Shown in pieces: positions 1-12,470 of a stretch of DNA of 64,000 bases. The notes under the pieces are model-generated. The model was not told the origin of the DNA, did not search any database, and saw only the letters and a list, made by a program, of their open reading frames with translations. Position 1 is the first letter of the stretch; every line of letters starts with the position of its first letter. Made by a program: the position numbers and the translations under genes. Origin of the DNA: Xylocopa sonorina (Eukaryota; Arthropoda; Insecta; Hymenoptera; Apidae); the NCBI RefSeq assembly GCF_050948175.1, contig NW_027490394.1, forward strand, positions 186,001-250,000, written 5' to 3'.

Positions 1-3000
1 TGCTGGAGAATGTAAATGAGACACTTCCTTGCTAGGAAATAGCGTCTGCAGATGTCTACGTATCGAAGCAATAGAGTTTTAATGCTCCTTATATCGCGGT
101 ATCGCATCCCATTTCTTTGTTTCATGATTAGATATAATATTCATTGCGAATTGTCATGTATGTCTCGTATTCACTTCAAAAGAATGTAAATGCGACACTT
201 CCTTGTTAGGAATTAGTGTTTGCAGATGTCCACGTATCGAAGGAATAGAGTTTTAATGCTCCTTAATTCGCGATATCGCATGTCATTTCTTTGTTTCATG
301 ATAAGATATAATATTCATTGCGAAGTGTCATGTAAAGCACGTATTCTCTTCAAAAGATTGAAAATGCCACACTTGCTTGCTAGGATATAGCGTTTCCAAA
401 TGTCTACGTATCGAAGCAAAAGAGATGTAGTGCTCCTTAGAACGCGATATGGCATCTCACTTCTATGTTTCATGATATGATATTATATTCATTGCGAAGT
501 GTTACGTATACCTCCTCCACACTTCAAAAGAATGTAAATGCCAAACATCCTTGCTAGGAGATGCGTTTCCAGATGTCTACGTATCGAAGCAATAGAGTTC
601 TAATGCTTCTTAAATCGCGATATCGCATCTGATTTCTATGTTTCATGGTAAGATATAATATTTATTGCGGACTGTAATAAATACTTCGTCTACACTTCAA
701 AAGAATGTAAGTGCACACTTCCTTGCAAGGAAATAGCGTTTGCAGATCTCTGCGTATCGAAGCAATAGTTTTCTAATGCTTCTTAAAACGCGATATCCCA
801 TCGCATGTCTATGTTTCACGATAAGATATAATATTCGTTGTGGAGTGTTATGTATACCTCGTATTCTCTTCAATAGAATTTAAATGCGACACATCCTTGC
901 TAGGAAATAGTGTTTGCAGATGTCTACGTATCGAAGCAATAGAGTTCTAATGCTTCTCCAAACGCGATATTGCATCTCATTTCTATGTTTCATGATAAGA
1001 TATAATATTCTTTGCGAAGTGTCATGTATACCTCGTATTCACTTCAAAAGAATGTATGTGCGACACTTTCTTCCTAGGAAATAGCATCTGCAGATATCTA
1101 CGTACCGTAGCAATAGTGTTCTAATATTTCTTAAAACGAGATATCGCATCTCATTTCTATGTTTTAGGATAAGATATAATATTCATTGCGGAGTGTTATG
1201 TATACGTCGTATTCACCTCTACAGAATGTAAATGCGACACTTCCTTGCTAGGAAATAGCGTCTGCAGATATCGACGTATCGTAGCAATAGAGTTCTAATG
1301 CTTCCTAAATCGCGATATCGCACCTCATTTCTATGTTTCATGATAATATAAAATATTCATTGTGCAATGTTATGTATACCTCGCATTCACTTCAAAAGAA
1401 TGTGAATGCGACACTTCCTTGCTAGGAAGTAGCGTCTGTAGATGTATTCGTATCGAAGCAATGGGGTTCAAATGCATCTTAAACCGCGATATCGCATCTC
1501 ACTTCTATGTTTCATGATAAGATACAATATTCATTGCCAAGTGTCATGTATACCTCGTATTCACTTCAAAAGAATGTAAATGCTACACTTCCTTGCTAGG
1601 AAATAGCGTTTGCAGGTGCCTACGTATCGAAGCAACAGACTTCTGATGCTGCTTAAATCGCGATATCGCATCTCATTTCTATGTTTCATGATAGGATATA
1701 TTATTCATTGCGAAGTGTTATGTATATCTCGTCTACACTTCAGATGAATGTAAATGCGACACTTCCCAGCTAGGTAATATCGTTTGCAGATATCTACGTA
1801 TCGAAGCAATGGAATTCTAATGCTTCTTAAAACGCGCTTTCGCATCTCATTTCTATGTTTCATGATAAGACATGATATTCATTGCCAAGTGGCATGTATA
1901 CCTCGCATACACTTCAAATGAATGTAAATGCGACACTTCCTTGCTAGGAAATAGCGTTTGCAGTTGTCTACGTTTCGAAGCAATAGAGTTCTAATGCTTC
2001 TTAAAACGCGCCTTCGCATCTCATTTCTATGTTTCATGATAAGGTATAATATTCATTGTGAAGTGACATGCATACCTCGTATTCACTTCAATTGAATGTA
2101 AATGCGACACTTCCATTCTAGGAAATTACGTTTCCAGATGTCTACGTATCGAAGCAATAGAGTTCTAATGCGCCTTAAGTCGCGATATCGCATCTCATTT
2201 CTATGTTTCATGATAAGATATGATATTCATTGCCAAGTGGCATGTATACCTCGCATACACTTCAAATGAATGTAAATGCGACACTTCCTTGCTAGGAAAT
2301 AGCGCCTGCAGATATCTACGTATCGTAGCAATAGAGTTCTAATTCTTCTTAAAACGCGATATCGCATCTCATTTGTATGCTTCATGATAAGGTACAATAT
2401 TGATTGCGAAGTGCCATGTATACCTCGCATTCATTTCAAAACAATGTAAATGCGCCACTTCCTTGCTAGGAAGTAGCGTTTCCAGATGTCTACGTGTTGA
2501 AGCAATGGATTTCTAATGCTTCCTAAAACGCGATATCGCATCTCATTTCTATGTTTCATGATAAGATATAATATTCATTGCGAAGTGTTATGTACTCCTC
2601 ATATTCACTTCAAATGAATGTAAATGCGACACTTCCTTCCTAGGAAGTAGCGTTTCCAGAACTGTACGTATCGAAGCAATAGATTTCTAATGCTTCTTAA
2701 AACGCCATATCGCATCTCATTTCTATGATTCATGATATGATGTAATATTCATTACGAAGTGTCATGTATACCTCGTATTCACTTCAAAAGAAAGTAAATG
2801 CGACACATACTTGCTAGGAAATAGCGCTACCAGATGTCTAGGTATCGGAACAATAGAGTTCTAATGCTTCTTAAAACGAGATGTCGCATCTCATTTCTAT
2901 GTTTCATGATAAGGTATAATATACATTGCGAAGTGCCATGCATATCTCGTATTCACTTCAAATGAATGTAAATGCGACACTTCCCTGCTAGGAAAATCGC

Positions 3001-4319
3001 TTAAATGATGTCTACGTATCGAAGCAATACAGTTGTAGTGACTCTTATATCGCGATGTCGCAACTCATTTCTCTGTTTCATGATAGGATATAATATTCAT
3101 TGCGAAGTGCCACTTATACCTCGCATACACTTCAAATGAATGTAAATGCGACACTTCATTTCTAGTAAATAGAGTTTGCAGATGTTTACGTATCGTAGCA
3201 ATAGAGTTCTAATGCCTCCCAGAACGCGATATCGCACCTTATTTCGATGTTTCATGATAAGATATAATATTCATTGCGAAGTGTCACTTATATCTCGCAT
3301 ACAATAAAAAAGAAAGTAAATGCGACACATCCTTGCATGGAAATAGCGTTTGGAGATATCTACGTATCGAAGCAATAAGGTTCTAATGCTTCTTAAATCG
3401 CCATTTCGCATTTCATTTCTATGTTTCGTGATAAGGTAGAATATTCATTGTGGAGTGTTATGTATACCCCGTATTCACTTCAAATGATTGTAAATGCGAC
3501 ACTTCCTTGCTAGGAAATAGCGTTGGCAGAAGTCTACGTATCGAACCAATAGAGTTCTAATGCTTCTTATAACGCCATATCGCATCGCATTTCTATGGCT
3601 CATAATAATATATAATATTCAATGTGTTGTGTTATGTATACCTCGCATTCACTTCAAATGATTGTAAATGCGACACTTCCTTGCTAGGATATAGCGATGG
3701 CAGACGTCTACGTATCGAAGCAACAGAGTTATAATGCTTCTTAAAACGAGGTATGGCATCTCATTACTATGTTTTATGATAAGATATAATGTTCATTGTG
3801 CAGTGTTACGTATACCTCGCATACACTACAAATGAATATAAATGCGACACTTCCTTGCTAGGAAGTAGCGTCTGCAGATGTCTACGTATCGAAGCAATAG
3901 AGTTCTAATGCTTCTTAAATCGCCATGTCGCATCTCATTTCTATGTTTCATGATAAGTTATGATATTCATTGTGGAGTGTTATGTATACCTCGTATTCAC
4001 TTCAAAAGAATGTAAATGCGACACTTCCTTCCTAGGAAATAGCTTCCGCAGATATCTACGAATCGTGGCAATGGTGTTCTAATGTTTCTTAAAACGAGTT
4101 ATCGCATCTCATTTCTATGTTTTAGGATAAGATATAATATTCATTGCGGAGTGTCATGTGTACCTCGCATACACTTCAACTGAATGTAAATGCGACACTT
4201 CCTTGCTAGGAAATAGCGTTCGCAGTTGTCTACGTATCGAAGCAATAGATTTCTAATGCGCCTTAAATCGTCATATCAAATCTCATTTCTATGTTTCATG
4301 ATAAGATACAATATTCATT
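1..4319 (+). repeat. Diverged satellite monomers, no clear higher-order period
   Basis: About 25 monomers that differ from each other at many sites. I could not find a long-range near-identical partner inside this zone. It includes monomers of both dyad classes (CGTAG and CGAAG after CTACGTAT) and both linker classes (CGTATTCAC and CGCATACAC). The minus-strand frame at 2227-2430 is satellite read-through. Confidence 0.8.
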
Positions 4320-4865
4320 GCGAAGTGTCATGTATACCTCGCATACACTTCAAATGATTGTAAATGCGACACTTCCTTGCTTGGAAATAGTGTTTGCAGA
4401 TGTCTACGTATCGTAGCATTAAATTTCTAATGCTTCTCAGAACGCGATATCGCATCTCATTTCTATGTTTCATGATATGATATAATATTCATTGCGAAGT
4501 GTCTTGTATACCTCGCATACACTTCAACTGAATGTAAATGCGACACTTCCTTGCTAGGAAATAGCGTTGGCAGATGTCTACGTATCGAAGCAATAGTGTA
4601 CTAATGCTTCTTAAATCGCCGTATCGCATCTCATTTCTATGTTTCATGATAAGGTATAATATTCACTGTGGATTGTTGTGTATACCTCGTATTCCCCTCA
4701 ACAGAATGTAAATGCGATACTTCACTGGGAAGTAGCGTTTGCAGATGTCTACGTATCGAAGCAATAGAGATCCAATGCTCCTTAAATCGCGATATCTCAT
4801 CTCATTTCTATGTTTCATGATAATATATAATATTCATTGCGATGTGGCATGTATACATTGTATTC
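4320..4865 (+). repeat. Three-monomer segment duplicated at 7093-7640
   Basis: Shares private variants with 7093-7640: TTGGAAATAGTGTTTGCAG (4381 and 7155), a CGTAGCATTAAATTTC block, a TTCACTGTGGATTGTT junction, CCCCTCAACAGAATG, and a shortened TTCACTGGGAAGTAGC that lacks several bases of the usual TTCCTTGCTAGGAA. The spacing is about 2774 bp, close to 16 monomers. The match is lost just after 4865, where this copy reads CGTCCTTGCTGAAATAG. Confidence 0.82.
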
Positions 4866-7779
4866 TCTTCAAAAGAATGTAAATGCGACACGTCCTTGCT
4901 GAAATAGCGTTTGTAGATGTCTACGTATCGTAGCATTAGAGTTCTAATGCTTCTCAAAACGCGATATTGCACCTCATTTCTATGTTTCATGATAAGATAT
5001 AATATTCAATGTGCAGTGTTATGTATATCTCGTATTCACTTCCAAAGAATGTAAATGCGACACTTCCTTGTTAGGAAATAGCGTCCGCAGATATCTACGT
5101 ATCGTAGCAATAGAGTTCTAATGCTTCTTAAATCGCCATATCGCATCTCATTTCTATGTTTCATTATAAGATATAACATTCATTAGGAAGTGTCATGTAT
5201 ACCTGGCATACACTTCAAATGAATGTAAACGCAACACTTCCTTGCTAGGAAATAGCGTTTGCAGATGTCTACGTATGGTAGCAATAGAGTTCTAATGCGT
5301 CTTAAATCGTCATATCGCATTTCATTCCTATGTTTTATGATAAGATATATTATTCATTGTGCAGTGTTATGTATACCACGTATTCACTTCAATAGAATGT
5401 AAATGCGACACTTCCTTGCTAAGAAACAGCGTTTACAGATGTCTACGTATCGTAGCATTAGAGTTCTAATCCTTCTTAGAACGCGAATCGATCCTCATTT
5501 CTATGTTCCATGATTAGATATAATATTCATTGTGGAGTGTTATGTATACCTCGTATTCACTTCAAAAGATTGTAAATGCGTCTCTTCCTTGCTAGGAAAT
5601 AGCGTCTGCAGATATCTACGTAGCAATAGAGGACTAATGCTTCTTAAAACGAGATGTCCCCTCTCATTTCTATCTTTCATGATAAGATATAACATTCATT
5701 TCGAAGTGGCTTGTATACCTCGCATCCACTTCAAAAGAATGTAAATGCGACACTTCCTTGCTAGGAAGTAGCGTTTGCAGATGTCTACGTATCGAAGCAA
5801 CAGAGTACTAATGCTTCTTACAACGAGATATCGCATCTCATTTCTATGTTTTAGGATAAGATATAATATTCATTGCGTAGTGTCAGGTATACTTCGTATT
5901 CACTCCAAAAGAATGTAAATGCAACACTTCTTTCTTTGGAAATAGCGTTTGCAGATGTCTACGTATCGAAGCAATAGAGTTTTAATGCTTCTTAAAACTC
6001 GATATCACATCTCATTCCTATGTTTCATGATAAGATATAATATTCATTGCGAAGGGTTTTTTATTCATCGTCTACACTTGAAATGTATGTAAATGCGACA
6101 CTTCATTTCTAGGAAATTACGTTTTCAGATGTCTACGTATCGAAGCAATAGAATTCTAGTGCTTCTTAAAACGCGATATCGCATCTCACTTCTATGTCTC
6201 ATGTTAAGATATAATATTCATTGCGAAGTGTCACGTATACCTCGCACACGCTACAAATTAATGTAAATTGCGATACTTCCTTGCTAGGAAATAGCTTTTG
6301 CAGATGTCTACGTATCGAAGCAATAGAGTTCTAATGCTTCTTGAAACGGGATATCGCATCTCATTTCTATGTTTCATGATAAGATATAATATTAATTGCG
6401 AAGTGTCATGTATACTTTGCATTCACTTCAGAAGAATGTAAATGTGACAGTTCCTTGCTAGGAAATAGCGTCTGCAGATATCGACGTATCGTAGCAATAG
6501 AGTTCTAATGCTTCTTAAAACGCGATATCGCATCTCATTTCTATGTTTCATGATAAGATACAATATTCATTGCGAAGTGCTATGTATTCCTCGTCTACAA
6601 TTCAAATGAATGTTAATGGGACACTTCCTTGCTAGGAAATAGCGTTTGCAGATTTCTACGTATCGAAGCAATATAGATCTAATGCTTCTCATAACGCGAT
6701 ATCGCATCTCATTTCTATGTTTCATGATAAGATATGATATTCATTGCGATGTGTCATGTATACCTTGTACTCACTTCAAAAGAATGTAAATGCGACACTT
6801 CCTTGCTAGGAAATAGCGTTTCCAGATGTCTAGGTATCGAAACAATAGTGTTCTAATGCTTCATAAAAGAAGATGTCGCATCTCATTTCTATGTTTCATG
6901 ATATGATATAGTATTCATTGCGAAGTGTCATGTATTTCTCGCATACACTTCAAATGAATGTAAATGCGACACTTCCTTGGTAGGAAATAGCGTTGGCAGA
7001 TGTCTACGTATCGAAGCAATTGAGTTCTAATGCTTCTTAAAACGAGATTTCGCATCTCATTTTTATGTTTCATGATAAGATACAATATTTATTGCGAAGT
7101 GTCATGTATACCTCGCATACACTTCAAATGAATGTAAATGCGACACTTCCTTGCTTGGAAATAGTGTTTGCAGATGTCTACGTATCGTAGCATTAAATTT
7201 CTAATGCTTCTCAAAACGCGATATCGCATCTCATTTCTATGTTTCATGATATGATATAATATTCATTGCGAAGTGTCTTGTATACCTCGCATACACTTCA
7301 ACTGAATGTAAATGCGACACTTCCTTGCTAGGAAATAGCGTTGGCAGATGTCTACGTATCGAAGCAATAGTGTACTAATGCTTCTTAAATCGCCGTATCG
7401 CATCTCATTTCTATGTTTCATGATAAGATATAATATTCACTGTGGATTGTTATGTATACCTCGTATTCCCCTCAACAGAATGTAAATGCGACACTTCACT
7501 GGGAAGTAGCGTTTGCAGATGTCTACGTATCGAAGCAATAGAGATCCAATGCTTCTTAAATCGCGATATCTCATCTCATTTCTATGTTTCATGATAATAT
7601 ATAATATTCATTGCGATGTGGCATGTATTCCTCGTATTCTCTTCAAAAGAATGTAAATGCGACACATCCTTGATAGGAAATAGCGTTTCCAGATGTCTAC
7701 GTATCGTAGCATTAGAGTTCCAATGCTTGTTAAAACGCGATATCGCATCTCACTTCTATGTTTCATGACAAGATATAAT

Positions 7780-7826
7780 ATTCATTGCGAAGTGTCATGT
7801 ATACCTCGCATACACTTCAAATGAAT
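7780..7826 (+). repeat. Imperfect 47-bp inverted repeat at a monomer junction
   Basis: Arms ATTCATT (7780-7786) plus GAAGTGT (7789-7795) face ACACTTC (7812-7818) plus AATGAAT (7820-7826). Small asymmetric bulges (GC against A) lie between the two arm parts, and the loop is 16 bp. It exists only in monomers with the CGCATACAC linker followed by AAATGAATG; the alternative CGTATTCAC linker followed by AAAAGAATG breaks both arms. The same structure recurs in copies such as about 15418-15465 and 20899-20946. Confidence 0.75.
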
Positions 7827-7952
7827 GTAAATGAGACACTTCATTGCTAGGAATTAGCGTTTCCAGATGTCTCCGTATCGAAGCAATAGAGCTCTAATGC
7901 TTCTTATATTGCGATATCGCATCTCATTTCTATGTTTCGTGATTAGATATAA

Positions 7953-8990
7953 TATTCCATGTGGACTGTTATGTATACCTCGCATTCCGTCAAAAGAATG
8001 TAAATGCGACACTTACTTGCTAGGAAATAGCGTTTGCAGATGTCTACGTATCGCAGCAATAGGGTTCTAATGCTTCTTAAACCTCGATATCCCATCCCAT
8101 TTCTGTCTCATGACAAGATATAATATTCCTTGCGAAGTGTCATGTGTACCTCGCATACACTTCAAATGAATGTAAATGCGACTCTCCCCTTGCTAGGAAG
8201 TAGCGTTTGCAGATATTTACGAATCGGAGCAACAGTGTCCTAATGCTTCTTAAAACGCGATATCGCTCCTCATTTCTATAATTCATGGTAGGATGTTATA
8301 TTCATTGCGAAATGTCTTGTATATCTCGCATACACTGCAAATGAATGTAAATTCAACACTTCCTTGCCAGGAAATAGCGTTAGCAGATATCTACGTCTCG
8401 TAGCATTAGAGTTCTAATGCTCCCCAAAACGCGATATTGCATCTCATTCCTATGTGTCATGATAAGATATAATATCCATTACGAAGTGTTATGTATTCCT
8501 CTTCTACACTTCAAATTAATGTAAATGCGACACTTCTCTCTAGAAAATTACGTTACCAGATGTCTACGTATCGAAGCAATAGAGTTCTAATGCTTCTTAA
8601 ATCGCGAAATCGCATCTCAATTCTATGTTGCTTGATAAGATATCATTATCATTGCGTAGTGTCATGTATCCCTCGCACACACTTCAAATGAATGTAAATG
8701 CGACACTTCCCTTCTAGAAAATTACGTTACCAGATGTCTACGTATCGAAGCAATAGAGTTCTAATGCTTCTTAAATCGCGAAATCGCATCTCAATTCTAT
8801 GTTGCTTGATAAGATATCATTATCATTGCGTAGTGTCATGTATCCCTCGCACACACTTCAAAAGAATATGATTGCGACGCTTCCTTTCTAGGAAATAGCG
8901 TTTGCAGATGTCTACGTATCGTAGCAGTAGCGTTCTAACGCTTCTTAGAAAGCGATATCGCATCTCATTTCTATGTTTCGTGATAAGATA
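7953..8990 (+). repeat. Six-monomer segment present three times (copy 1)
   Basis: This segment recurs at 11602-12470 and, as part of block copy 2, at about 15590-16630. It includes the odd monomer type TTCTCTCTAGAAAATTACG, followed by a second nearly identical monomer (CTTCCCTTCTAGAAAATT) at 8694-8864. The 11602-12470 copy has only one of this pair. The segment also carries ACTCTCCCCTTGCTAGG and TTCATGGTAGGATGTTATATT as private markers. Confidence 0.85.
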
Positions 8991-10885
8991 TAATATTCAT
9001 TGCGAAGTGTCACGTATGCCTCGTATTCACTTCAAAAGAATCTAATTGCGACACTTCCTTGCTAGGAAATAGCGTTTGCAGATGTCTACGTACCGTAGCA
9101 TTAGAGTTCTATGCATCTTAAAACACGATATCGTATCTCATTCCTATGTCACGTGATAAGATATAATATTCATTGTGAAGTGTTATGTATACTTCGTATT
9201 CACTTCAAAAGAATGTAAATGCGACACTTCCTTGCTAGGACGAAGCCTTTGCAGATGCCTACGTATCATAGCAATAGAGTTCTAATGCTTCTTAAAACGC
9301 GATATCGAGTCTGATTTCTATGTTCCATGACAAGATATAATATACATCGTGCAGTGTTATGTATACCTCGTACACACTTCAAATGAATGTAAATGCTACA
9401 CTTCCTTGCTAGGAAGTAGCGTTTGCAATTGTCTACGTAAGAAGCAATAGAGTTCTAGTGCTTATCAAAACGCGATATCGCATCCCATTTCTATGTTTCA
9501 TGATAAGATATAATATTCATTGCGACGTGTCATGTATACCTCGCATACACTTCAAATAAATGTAAATGCGATACTTCCTTGCTAGGAAATAGCGTTTGCA
9601 GATGTTTACGTATCGTAACAATAGGGTTGCAATGCTTCTCAAATCGCGGTATCGCATCTAATTTCTATGGTTCTTGATAAGATATAATATTCATTGCGAA
9701 GTGTCATGTATACCTCGTATTCATTTCAAAAGAATGTAAATTCGTACTTCCTTGATGGGAAGTAGCGTTTGCGGAAGTCTACGTATCGTAGCAATAGAGT
9801 TCTAATGCTTCTTAAAACGCGATATGGCATCTCATATCTATGTTTCATGATAAGATATAATATTCATTGCGAAGTGTCATGTATACCTTGTATTTCTTTC
9901 AAAAGAATGTAAATGCGACACATCCTTCCTAGGAAGTGGCGTTTGCAGATGTCTACGAATCGAAACAATAGAGTTCTAATGCTTCATAAAACGGGACACC
10001 GCATGTCATTTCTATGTTTCATGATAAGATATAATATTATTTGCGAAGTGTCATGGATACCTCGTATTCACTTAAAACGAATGTAAATGCCGCACTTCCT
10101 TGCTAGGAAATAGCGTTTGCAGATGTCTCCGTATCGAAGGAATAGGGTTCTAACGCTTCTTAAAACGCAATATAGCATCTCAATTCTATGCTTCATGTTA
10201 ATATATAATATTCATTGCGAAGTGTCATGTTTACCTCGTATTCACATATAAAGAATGTAAATGAACGACGCTTCTTTTCTAGGAAATAACCGTTTGCAGA
10301 TGTCTCCGTATCGTAGCAATAGTGTTCTAATGCTTTTTAAAACGCGATATCGCCTCTCATTTCTATGTTTCATTATAAGATATAATATGCACTGCGTAGT
10401 GTTATGTATACCTAGTCTACACTTCAAAAGAATGTAAGTGGCACACTTCCTTCCTAGGAAATAGCGTTGGCAGATGTCTACGTATCGATGCAAAAGAGAT
10501 CTACTGCTTCTTAAATCGCCATATAGCATCTCATTCCTATGTTTCATGATAAGATATAATATTCATTGCGAAGTGTCTTGTATACATCGCATACACTTCA
10601 AATGAATGTAAATACGACACTTCCTTGCTAGGAAATAGCGTTGTCAGATGTCTACGTATCGAAGCAGTAGAGATCTACTGCTTCTTAAATAGCGATATCG
10701 CATCTCATTCCTATGTTTTATGATAGGATATAATATTCATTGCGAAGTGCCGTGTATTCCTCGAATTGACATCAAAAGAATGTAAATACGACACTTCCTT
10801 CCTAGGAAGTAGCGTTTGCACATGTCTAAGTATCGAAGCAATAGAGTTCCAATGCTTCTTAAATCGCGATATCGCATCTCATTTC

Positions 10886-11601
10886 TATGTTTCATGATAA
10901 GATATAATATTCATTGTGCAGTGTTATGTATACCAAGTATTGGCTTCAAGAGTATGTAAATGCGACACTTTCTTGCTAGGAGATAGTATTGGCAGGTGTC
11001 TACGTATCGAAGCAGTAGAGTTCAAATGCTGCTTAAATCGCGATATCGCATCTCATTTCTATGTTTCATGATGAGATATAATATTCATTGTGCAGTGTTA
11101 TGTTTATATCGTCTACACTTCAAATGAATATAAATGCGGCAATTCCCTGCTAGGAAATAGCGTTTGCAGATGTCTAGATATCGTAGCAATAGAGTTCTAA
11201 TGCTTCTCAAAACGCGATATCGCATCTCATTTCTATGCTTCATGATAAGATATAATATTCATTGCTAAGTGTCATGTATACCTCGTCTACACTTCAAATG
11301 AATGTAAATGCGACACTTCCTTGCTTGGAAATAGCGTTTGCAGATGTGTACGTATCGAAGAAGTAGAGTTCTAATGCATCTTAATTGGCGATATCGCATC
11401 TCATTTCTATGTTTCATGGTTAGATATAATGTTCATTGTGCAGCGTTATGTATACCCCGTATTCACCTCAAAAGAATGTAAATGCGACACTTCCTTGCTA
11501 GGAAATAACGTTTCCAGATGTCTACGTATCGAAACAATAGATTTCTAATGCTTAAATCGCGATATCGCATCTCATTTCTATGTTTCATGATAAGATATAA
11601 T
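10886..11601 (+). repeat. Diverged monomers between repeat blocks
   Basis: About four satellite monomers with no near-identical partner recognised in the window. The last one, near 11550, has the 3-bp shortening TAATGCTTAAATCGCG in place of TAATGCTTCTTAAATCGCG. No gene is seen. Confidence 0.75.
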
Positions 11602-12470
11602 ATTCCTTGTGGACTGTTATGTATACCTCGCATTCACGTCAAAAGAATGTAAATGCGACACTTACTTGCTAGGAAATAGCGTTTGCAGATGTCTACGTAT
11701 CGCAGCAATAGGGTTCTAATGCTTCTTAAACCTCGATATCCCATCCCATTTCCGTCTCATGACAAGATATAATATTCCTTGCGAAGTGTCATGTGTACCT
11801 CGCATACACTTCAAATGAATGTAAATGCGACTCTCCCCTTGCTAGGAAGTAGCGTTTGCAGATATTTACGAATCGGAGCAACAGTGTCCTAATGCTTCTT
11901 AAAACGCGATATCGCTCCTCATTTCTATAATTCATGGTAGGATGTTATATTCATTGCGAAATGTCTTGTATATCTCGCATACACTGCAAATGAATGTAAA
12001 TTCAACACTTCCTTGCCAGGAAATAGCGTTAGCAGATATCTACGTATCGTAGCATTAGAGTTCTAATGCTTCCCAAAACGCGATATTGCATCTCATTCCT
12101 ATGTGTCATGATAAGATATAATATCCATTACGAAGTGTTATGTATTCCTCTTCTACACTTCAAATTAATGTAAATGCGACACTTCTCTCTAGAAAATTAC
12201 GTTACCAGATGTCTACGTATCGAAGCAATAGAGTTCTAATGCTTCTTAAATCGCGAAATCGCATCTCAATTCTATGTTGCTTGATAAGATATCATTATCA
12301 TTGCGTAGTGTCATGTATCCCTCGCACACACTTCAAAAGAATATGATTGCGACGCTTCCTTTCTAGGAAATAGCGTTTGCAGATGTCTACGTATCGTAGC
12401 AGTAGCGTTCTAACGCTTCTTAGAAAGCGATATCGCATCTCATTTCTATGTTTCGTGATAAGATATAATA
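11602..12470 (+). repeat. Partial copy of the 7953-8990 segment
   Basis: Offset 3649 bp from 7953 (TTCC-TTGTGGACTGTTATG landmark). It lacks one monomer relative to 7953-8990. At the linker it reads CGCATTCACGTCAAAAG, whereas the 7.98-kb and 15.6-kb copies read CGCATTCCGTCAAAAG (1 bp shorter). The copy near 21.1 kb also has the longer form. The longer form is therefore likely ancestral, and the 44-monomer duplication carried the shortened form to a second place. Confidence 0.82.

Larger units (their letters stand above)
4652..10885 (+). repeat. 44-monomer higher-order block, copy 1
   Basis: This stretch is repeated at 12462-18522. The offset is 7809 bp at the left end (TTCACTGTGG at 4662 and 12471). 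It becomes 7637 bp after about 5160-5330, because copy 2 lacks one 172-bp monomer that copy 1 has. The offset is about 7635 at the right end. Private variants shared by both copies include TTCTTTCTTTGGAAATAGCG, GAAGGGTTTTTTATTC and GGCACACTTCCTTCC. Differences inside the aligned part are sparse, so the duplication is recent relative to monomer divergence. Sequence diverges near 10885 (GTGCAG against GTGGAG linker). Confidence 0.9.

Noticed and set aside
10242..10547. A 101-codon minus-strand frame, repeated at 17877-18182, as a conserved gene
   Set aside because: It lies wholly inside satellite monomers. The second copy is part of the 44-monomer duplication, and the peptide is the translated repeat (58-residue period).
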